Source of the DNA: Marinirhabdus sp963793275
GTDB taxonomy: Bacteria; Bacteroidota; Bacteroidia; Flavobacteriales; Flavobacteriaceae
Direction: 5' to 3'
Assembly (NCBI GenBank): GCA_963793275.1
Contig: CAWBZL010000003.1
Span: 310,001 to 374,000, forward strand
Length of the DNA stretch: 64,000 nt
The notes under the pieces are model-generated. The model made no database searches. It was not told the origin of the DNA and saw nothing but the letters and a program-made list of their open reading frames with translations. A program made the position numbers and the translations under genes. This document shows, one piece after another, positions 58,258-64,000 of this stretch (the first letter of the stretch is position 1; each line of letters begins with the position of its first letter).

Positions 58258-59859
58258 ATGTCTAAAACCACCATTCCGTATTCCGAAACAGGTTATTTCT
58301 CTGCATTAATGTGTGATTATCTGGCTGAAAATCCAGAGCTGGAGGCATTCTTCGGAAATTTTCCAAAGATCGAAAATTTTGAAAAGCAGATAAAGCTAAA
58401 AAGCACTTCGACTGCGTTGAGTGTGAGATTGCGAGGGAAATTGGCTGTTCAACTACAAAAACAATATTCAGGTTTTAAAATTTCAGAAGCTACACAGAAG
58501 AATATTCAATCACTTACCGAAGAAAACACCTTTACCATAACCACCGGACACCAACTCAATCTTTTTACGGGTCCTTTGTATTTTTTATATAAAATATTCT
58601 CGGTCATTAATCTTTCAGAACAGCTAAATACGAAATATCCAAAACATCATTTTGTACCGGTGTATTGGATGGCGACCGAAGATCACGATTTTGAGGAGAT
58701 AAATTACTTCAATTTTAACGGTAAGAAAATAGAATGGCAGAGACCTGATGGAGGAGCTGTTGGAGAATTTTCGACCAAAGGACTTGCTGAAGTTGCTGAA
58801 GAGACTGCCAAAGCATTTGGACAAAGCGAGCACGGAATTAAACTCCAGCAATTATTTACGGAAGCTTATACCAACCATTCAAACCTTGCAGATGCCACCC
58901 GTTATTTGGGCAATGAACTTTTTAAGGAATATGGTTTGGTAATAATAGACGGAAACGACTCCGAATTGAAAAGGGAATTTATTCCTTATGCTGAAAAGGA
59001 ACTCACCGAAAATTCATCCTTTAAAAAAGTAACCGATACCACTAAAAAACTCACTAATTTAGGCTACGGCGAGCAGGTACACCCACGGGAAATTAACTTG
59101 TTTTATCTGGTTGAAGAGATCCGCGAACGTATAGTGGAAGTGGAAGAGAAGTTTTATGTAAATGAAACGGAACTTGTTTTTACCAAAGACGAATTATTTA
59201 AAGAGCTTAATGAACATCCGGAGCGCTTCTCCCCGAATGCATTACTACGGCCATTGTACCAGGAAGTAATTTTGCCTAACCTATGTTATGTAGGCGGTGG
59301 GGGTGAGTTGGCGTATTGGTTTCAGCTAAAGGATTATTTTGAAGCGGTTGAGGTTCCCTTTCCTATATTATTATTGCGTAATTCGGTAGTTTTAATACCT
59401 GAGAAGCTTTCAGTAAAACTTAAGAAATTGGAGGTTTCAATAAAAAGATTGTTTCAAAAGCAAGCTGATCTAAAAACCGACTTTACCCACCAGATTTCAG
59501 CCATTGAAATAGATTTTTCAGCACAAAAAGAACATCTGCAGCAACAATTTAAAGACCTGTATGCGCTGGCAAAAAAAACAGATGCCTCTTTTGTTGGAGC
59601 TGTAGGCGCTCAGGAAAAGAAACAGCTAAACGGGTTGGATAATCTGGAAAAGAGATTACTAAAAGCCCAAAAGCGTAAACTTTCAGATCAATTAGAGCGA
59701 TTAATTAAAATTCAGGACGAGCTTTTTCCAAAACAAAGCTTGCAGGAGCGCAACACCAATTTTTCTGAGTACTACCTTCCCTATGGCGACAGTTTGTTTA
59801 AGACCTTAAAGAACAACCTCAATCCTTTGGATCTACAGTTTACTGTTTTAGAATTATAG
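58258..59859 (+). CDS. bshC: Bacillithiol biosynthesis cysteine-adding enzyme
   Basis: 533 residues, normal length. Diagnostic regions: TTGHQLNLFTGPLYFLYKIFSVINLSE, PVYWMATEDHDFEEINYF, and FSPNALLRPLYQEVILPNLCYVGGGGELAYWFQLK. The C-terminal third is a coiled coil (KKLEVSIKRLFQKQADLKTD). Adds cysteine to GlcN-malate in the last step of bacillithiol synthesis, the low-molecular-weight thiol of many Bacteroidota. bshA and bshB are not in the window. Ends 2 bases before the convergent cbpM. Confidence 0.95.
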   Translation: MSKTTIPYSETGYFSALMCDYLAENPELEAFFGNFPKIENFEKQIKLKSTSTALSVRLRGKLAVQLQKQYSGFKISEATQKNIQSLTEENTFTITTGHQLNLFTGPLYFLYKIFSVINLSEQLNTKYPKHHFVPVYWMATEDHDFEEINYFNFNGKKIEWQRPDGGAVGEFSTKGLAEVAEETAKAFGQSEHGIKLQQLFTEAYTNHSNLADATRYLGNELFKEYGLVIIDGNDSELKREFIPYAEKELTENSSFKKVTDTTKKLTNLGYGEQVHPREINLFYLVEEIRERIVEVEEKFYVNETELVFTKDELFKELNEHPERFSPNALLRPLYQEVILPNLCYVGGGGELAYWFQLKDYFEAVEVPFPILLLRNSVVLIPEKLSVKLKKLEVSIKRLFQKQADLKTDFTHQISAIEIDFSAQKEHLQQQFKDLYALAKKTDASFVGAVGAQEKKQLNGLDNLEKRLLKAQKRKLSDQLERLIKIQDELFPKQSLQERNTNFSEYYLPYGDSLFKTLKNNLNPLDLQFTVLEL

Positions 59860-59861
59860 CG

Positions 59862-60156
59862 TTATTCTTTGTACAGTTTTAATTGTCGTTTTAGCGTATT
59901 CATTTCAACCTGTAAGCTATCTATTTTTTCGAGGAGATTGAGGATGATATCAATTTCCCTCCGGATTTACATTAAGATCCTGGTGAAGCCGCATAATTTT
60001 ATCTACCTGATGAATGGTTGTGACGTGTACACATGGTTCCTCTTCAATGGTGACCACTTGTATTAACCCTGTATCGTGCAGTTGTTGAAACCACTGTGTA
60101 GTTACTTTGTATTGACTACAAAGATGGTGTACGGCGATATATTCTTTGGTTTTCAT
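59862..60156 (-). pseudogene. cbpM: CbpM-type (MerR-like) chaperone modulator, frameshifted
   Basis: From ATG 60156 the frame reads MKTKEYIAVHHLCSQYKVTT ... LHQDLNVNPEG and then meets a stop at 59950-59952. One base removed from the AAA (59954-59956, minus) restores a continuous frame: IDIILNLLEKIDSLQ, VEMNTLKRQLKLYKE, ending at TAA 59864-59862. That joined product of about 97 residues is a typical CbpM, with helix-turn-helix and C-terminal coiled coil; relatives show EGIDVILNLL at the join. The start overlaps the cbpA stop by 4 bases (ATGA). It would modulate CbpA. The truncated form lacks the coiled coil. Confidence 0.8.
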
Positions 60157-61058
60157 TTTGTTTTTAATTTTGCAAGTTCTGTAAACAGTTCTGTCTCTTT
60201 AGGGGACAGATCTTCCGGGATAACAATTCTGTAAGTAATATAAAAATCGCCAAAGCTACCCTCCTTCTTATACTTTGGAAATCCCTTTCCTTTTAATTTT
60301 ACTTTTGTGTTATTCTGAGTTCCTGGTTTTACCTTTAATTTTACTTTACTTTTAAAGGTATCTACCATAATTTCTCCACCTAATACAGCGGTATATAGAT
60401 CTAACGCAACGGTATGGTGCAAATCACTTTTATCTCTTTTAAATTGGGTATTGTTATTAATGTTGAAGGTAATATATAGATCTCCTTTTGGACCACCACC
60501 CACGCCGCCTCCGCCGTAACCTGCAATTTTAATAGTTTGATTGTCTTCAACGCCGGCAGGAATAGTAAGACGTATATTTTTGCCATTTATAGTAAGTGTT
60601 TGTTTTTGTGTGGTATAAACATCGGTTAGGTTTATTTGAAGGCTGGCGTTAAAATCCTGTCCTTTGTATTGCGGAGAACCTCCAAAACCAGCTCCTCCAT
60701 TTCTGCCGCCGCCGAACATAGATTCAAAAAAATCTGAGTATCCCGAAGCATCTCCGCCAAAACTGCTATACTCCCGTGCCTGCGATTGCTGTTTGTATTG
60801 CTGCTGTTGATTAGCGCGTTCAATATCGTCTGCGTGCTTCCAGTCCTTACCGTGCTTATCGTATTTTTTCCTGTTTTCTGCATTGCTTAAAACTTCATTA
60901 GCTTCATTAACCTCTTGAAATTTTTGTTGCGCTTCGGGGTCGTTTGGATTTACATCGGGATGGTATTTCCTGGCCTGTTTTCGGTAGGCTTTTTTTATTT
61001 CCTGTTCTGTAGCGTTTTTGTGGATGCCTAAAACCCCATAGTAATCTATAAATGCCAT
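60153..61058 (-). CDS. cbpA: DnaJ-family co-chaperone, CbpA type
   Basis: 301 residues. N-terminal J domain with the HPD motif (His33-Pro-Asp35), then a Gln/Gly-rich linker (about 75-130: GGDASGYSDFFESMFGGGRN), then two DnaJ C-terminal substrate-binding domains (QDFNASLQINLTDVYTTQ ... GGPKGDLYITFNI). No zinc-finger CxxCxGxG repeats, as in CbpA (and unlike DnaJ). Stimulates DnaK and may bind curved DNA. Operon of four with a 10-base gap upstream and cbpM overlapping downstream. Confidence 0.92.
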   Translation of the reverse strand: MAFIDYYGVLGIHKNATEQEIKKAYRKQARKYHPDVNPNDPEAQQKFQEVNEANEVLSNAENRKKYDKHGKDWKHADDIERANQQQQYKQQSQAREYSSFGGDASGYSDFFESMFGGGRNGGAGFGGSPQYKGQDFNASLQINLTDVYTTQKQTLTINGKNIRLTIPAGVEDNQTIKIAGYGGGGVGGGPKGDLYITFNINNNTQFKRDKSDLHHTVALDLYTAVLGGEIMVDTFKSKVKLKVKPGTQNNTKVKLKGKGFPKYKKEGSFGDFYITYRIVIPEDLSPKETELFTELAKLKTK

Positions 61059-61068
61059 AATTTTTTTT

Positions 61069-62109
61069 TTATAGTGTGGCTAATCTTATATTATCTATAT
61101 AATCTCCGTAAAGAGATTTGTAATGCACCTTGCGCTCAATGCTTTTAATTACTTCAGTGGCAAAGTCTCTCTCGTACGCACGCCCCATCATGTTTAAGCC
61201 TCCCGGACTAAAAACATTAATTTCCATTAACTTATCACCTACAATATCTATTCCTACTAAAAACATGCCGTCTTGCACTAATTTTGGTCGCACAATTTCA
61301 GCTAACTCCAGCATCTGTTCGGTTACTTTTACTTTGGCCGGCTTACCTCCGGCGTGAATGTTACTACGTATGTCGTCTTTTGCATTTACGCGTTGTATGG
61401 CTGCATATTCGCCATCAACCAGTAATGGTTCTCCGTTCATTAAAATTAATCTTGTGTCTCCATCTTTTGCGGCCGGTAAATATTCCTGAGCGATAACGTA
61501 GCCGTCGCGCGCAATGGCTTCTACAGTTTGGGTAAGGTTATGCTCATTCTTTTTATCCATCATAAAAATATCTTTTCCGCCGGAACCTTGCAGTGGCTTT
61601 AAGATCATTTTCTGTTTTTGAGATTTAAAAAATGCTTTAATTTCAGCAATATCTCTACTAATGATGGTTTCAGGTCTTAAAATTTCAGGAAAATGCTGAA
61701 AATACATTTTGTTTACAGCGCTGGCTAAACTGTTGGGATGGTTTAATACAATTACGTTATTTCGTACTGCTATTTCGCCAAATATAAAAGCAGCGTTTTG
61801 TGCCCATTCACGATCGCCAATTTCGTCACTTGGGTCATTTCTTAAATATAATACATCTAGTTCTTCACTATTAATTTGCGTAAATTCTTGTTCCTGCACT
61901 GCTGCAAAATAAGTGTCTTGGCTCTTAAAATTTCTTTCGGAAATAGTTTTACAACGCGCGTTAATGGTGCCATCCATAGAATATCCCAATTCTCCAACTC
62001 CTATATAGAACACATCGTGTCCTCTTTTATAAGCGGCATATCCCATTGTTGGGGTTGAGTATTTTACCTGTTCGGTAGCGTGGTCGTTTATAATAAATGC
62101 AATTTTCAT
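61069..62109 (-). CDS. ATP-grasp enzyme resembling glutathione synthetase
   Basis: 346 residues. N-domain with a GshB-like start (MKIAFIINDHATEQVKYSTP), then ATP-grasp motifs MILKPLQGSGGKDIFMMD and GIDIVGDKLMEINVFSPGGL. The length and order match bacterial GshB (about 315-345), but Bacteroidota usually lack gamma-glutamylcysteine ligase and make bacillithiol (bshC is 1.2 kb away). So the substrate may be another peptide or amino acid. It is 11 bases after the metallopeptidase gene and 10 bases before cbpA, on the same strand; the pairing with DUF1704 recurs in this phylum as I recall. Confidence 0.83.
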   Translation of the reverse strand: MKIAFIINDHATEQVKYSTPTMGYAAYKRGHDVFYIGVGELGYSMDGTINARCKTISERNFKSQDTYFAAVQEQEFTQINSEELDVLYLRNDPSDEIGDREWAQNAAFIFGEIAVRNNVIVLNHPNSLASAVNKMYFQHFPEILRPETIISRDIAEIKAFFKSQKQKMILKPLQGSGGKDIFMMDKKNEHNLTQTVEAIARDGYVIAQEYLPAAKDGDTRLILMNGEPLLVDGEYAAIQRVNAKDDIRSNIHAGGKPAKVKVTEQMLELAEIVRPKLVQDGMFLVGIDIVGDKLMEINVFSPGGLNMMGRAYERDFATEVIKSIERKVHYKSLYGDYIDNIRLATL

Positions 62110-62120
62110 GAGTTTTTTGT

Positions 62121-63944
62121 TTAGTTGAGTAATTCGGTTAGTGCAATACCGTCGCGTAATTTTTTAAGACGCGCTTGTACAGGTTCACGTTCTAAAAATC
62201 TTGGAAGTACTGGTTTTTTTAGCACCCTACGGTGAATGAGTTCTTCAATAAGAGGTACGTGGTTGGTATTAAATTTTCCCGCATACAGCGTTTCTAATTT
62301 TCCGCCATTTTTTAGGTATTCCAAAACATTCATCAGGCCGGCAAGGTATACCGCGTCTTTAGTGAGACCGCCACCGCGATAAATTCGCATGGTGATGTAA
62401 TACGCAGTTCTGGCAGGAAAGTTATGTTTATCATTAAGCAAATTGAAGGTGTCTATAAATGAAGCCCCCATTACCAGGCTATGTGCTGCCAAAACCCGTC
62501 CTGCCAATAGCCGCAGCCTGTTTACGGTAAGACCATCTACCAGATATTCAGCCAGAACAGCAAGTCCTTCCTGCAATTGATCGTACCCCGCAAAGCCCGC
62601 ATACATTTGTTTTATAGGTTGGCTCTTACCATTGCAGTAGGTAAGAATATGTGTAGCTACTTCGTGTTGTATAAGGGCATCGCAGCGATTAGAATCTATG
62701 GAGATCTCTTCACTTATAAGTAATGTAGTTTCTGAAACCATAATCCCGGCAACGTCTTTTCTAATTTCTAAGGAGAGGTTTAATTGTGGGAATTTTTTCT
62801 GATAATAGTCTATTTCTGTTTGCGCGTGTTTAGCAAAATCACGACAGTTAAATTTTTCAGTAACTGATACACGATCGCTCTCAGGAAATTTCTTTAAAAT
62901 GTCACGTGCTCCTACCAAAACGTCCTCCTGTATGGCACCGTACAAACTTTCCCCTACAAATCGGAAACTATCGGTTCCCCGTTCCTCAAGCATAGTGAGT
63001 TGTTTTTCAATTTCCAAACGCTTGTCTCTTAAAATGTACGCCAGAGTAGGATCGTCTACTTTTTCCAGTGGAATATCATATAATTTTCTTTTTTGTTGTT
63101 CAGGATCTAACGAAACCAATCTGTAATTAAAAGAGGGAGTCTTGGTAAAATTAGACTCCTTAAAACTGTCCCATTCCTGAGAGCTGTTTACGGGGGTGGT
63201 ACGCATTAAAAAAGACATGCCTTCGCTAATTTCTGCCAAGGTGTCGTCTGCTTCCAGCGTTATTCTGTTCAAATTTGTTTTCCCCAACATCAAATAATGA
63301 TCAAAAGGATTGGAAGTCTGCACACGTATAAACTCGAAGACGGCGCGTTTTATTATTTCTGAAATATGACTTGCGAACTTTCGGTAAAAGATAGAAAATA
63401 CCTGATTTTCCTCGGGTCTTTGATAGATAGTAGGAACTGCAAGGCCTATAATTAAACTGCCTGACTCTTTAGTTTCAGTAAGATTAAGAAGCGGTTCCAG
63501 TCTGTCGGGATGCCTGTCCTTCGTGTCCGAAACAACGGCAGAGACCTCCGGATAGAGTAACCGCATTTCATTAATACCATCGGTTAATGCTTTTACCGTT
63601 GCAGGTGCTTTTTCTTTGGGGCAGGAGATTTCAAATGCTGCTTCGTGGTCTTTGCGTACAGGCCACATCTCTAAAATTAGAAATGAGTTCAATTTTTTTG
63701 AAACTGATGTTGCAAGTACTTCAATTAATGATGAAATATCCACGGTATCTTTCACAATTAAATAAGATGCCTGCGTTTTCAGTAAACCGGAAAAATACAA
63801 GTCTGGTTTCTTGTAGCGATATACGCATATATACGGTAACACTTTATCTATATGAAGTATACCGCCTTCTGGTAGCACCTCGTTTATGGGCAGTTCTTTC
63901 TCAAAGTTGTCGCCAAGCGACTGTAATAAATCCTTGTTAATCAT
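62121..63944 (-). CDS. DUF1704 (QEGLA motif) putative metallopeptidase
   Basis: 607 residues. Zinc site HEVATH (HExxxH; His427, Glu428, His432) followed by the family motif DQLQEGLAVLAEYL, which supplies the third ligand (Glu). This is the 'flavohemoglobin expression-modulating QEGLA' family, now related to tyrosine carboxypeptidases such as MATCAP. The N-terminal half (about 1-300) has an unusual segment with SFLILEMWPVRKDHEAAFEI and is family-specific. Cytoplasmic, no signal peptide. Leads an operon with the ATP-grasp ligase, suggesting a peptide that is built and trimmed. The upstream start is at the window edge and no promoter was identified. Confidence 0.87.
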   Translation of the reverse strand: MINKDLLQSLGDNFEKELPINEVLPEGGILHIDKVLPYICVYRYKKPDLYFSGLLKTQASYLIVKDTVDISSLIEVLATSVSKKLNSFLILEMWPVRKDHEAAFEISCPKEKAPATVKALTDGINEMRLLYPEVSAVVSDTKDRHPDRLEPLLNLTETKESGSLIIGLAVPTIYQRPEENQVFSIFYRKFASHISEIIKRAVFEFIRVQTSNPFDHYLMLGKTNLNRITLEADDTLAEISEGMSFLMRTTPVNSSQEWDSFKESNFTKTPSFNYRLVSLDPEQQKRKLYDIPLEKVDDPTLAYILRDKRLEIEKQLTMLEERGTDSFRFVGESLYGAIQEDVLVGARDILKKFPESDRVSVTEKFNCRDFAKHAQTEIDYYQKKFPQLNLSLEIRKDVAGIMVSETTLLISEEISIDSNRCDALIQHEVATHILTYCNGKSQPIKQMYAGFAGYDQLQEGLAVLAEYLVDGLTVNRLRLLAGRVLAAHSLVMGASFIDTFNLLNDKHNFPARTAYYITMRIYRGGGLTKDAVYLAGLMNVLEYLKNGGKLETLYAGKFNTNHVPLIEELIHRRVLKKPVLPRFLEREPVQARLKKLRDGIALTELLN

Positions 63945-64000
63945 AATGCCCTAAAATACCTATTAATTGGATGATTTTATAGCTTACTTTGGAGATTAGG
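63945..64000. other. Window end, no feature seen
   Basis: 56 bases upstream of the DUF1704 gene. A further gene of the cluster may lie beyond the window. Confidence 0.3.

Overview
The window looks like a piece of a Flavobacteriaceae (Bacteroidota) chromosome, probably marine. The evidence is lineage-typical: TAnnTTTG -7 promoter boxes, a secreted protein with a type IX secretion (T9SS) tail, a TonB receptor paired with a DUF4249 lipoprotein, DUF3857/transglutaminase proteins, monomeric NADP-isocitrate dehydrogenase, a 950-residue CarB, bacillithiol synthesis (BshC) and an rRNA operon ordered 16S-tRNA-Ile-tRNA-Ala-23S-5S. I cannot name the genus. I see no phage, transposon, plasmid or CRISPR; almost everything is core-type chromosome.

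Layout. 1-1257: asparagine synthetase B-like gene, cut by the window edge and broken by a TGA. 1259-4250 (-): a periplasmic caspase-like protease and a partner protein. 4415-7741 (-): the translation operon thrS-infC-rpmI-rplT, with infC apparently starting at ATA. 7742-14270 (+): rRNA operon with three tandem promoters, processing stems around 16S and 23S, and two partial 5S duplications ahead of the real 5S. 14805-16646: T9SS-secreted repeat protein. 16661-23224 (-): DUF6095 gene, a frameshifted murQ, DUF4249 lipoprotein plus TonB receptor, icd. 23682-25104 (-): thioredoxin-fold protein and TPR membrane protein. 25372-32606 (+): rpmH, carB and two DUF3857 proteins. 32652-37594 (-): two small membrane proteins, rmuC and a BtuF-BtuC-BtuD type importer. 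37685-39932 (+): cobalamin riboswitch and btuB, so the region around 36 kb is a vitamin B12 uptake locus. 40014-41432 (-): S41 peptidase. 41841-43880 (+): ECF sigma factor, probable anti-sigma and two DUF4252 proteins. 44041-44198 (+): a candidate sigma-54-driven small RNA with its own terminator. 44222-47067 (-): purB, a helical-repeat protein and a sirtuin. 47164-47252: heptanucleotide tandem repeat. 47374-50864: an rRNA/tRNA methyltransferase, small proteins and two fasciclin proteins. 50910-53336 (-): pheT. 53452-55355 (+): TlpA-like lipoprotein and an NTF2-like protein. 55566-58040 (-): M14 carboxypeptidase. 58258-59859 (+): bshC. 59862-63944 (-): DUF1704 (QEGLA) metallopeptidase, glutathione-synthase-like ATP-grasp enzyme, CbpA and a frameshifted CbpM.

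Three otherwise well-conserved genes carry single lesions: a TGA in the asnB-like gene, +1 in murQ and +1 in cbpM. This could be real decay or assembly error, and must be settled before biology is built on it. The most novel signals are the putative sigma-54 small RNA, the tandem 5S fragments, the shared rRNA leader motif that forms the pre-rRNA stems, and the caspase pair.
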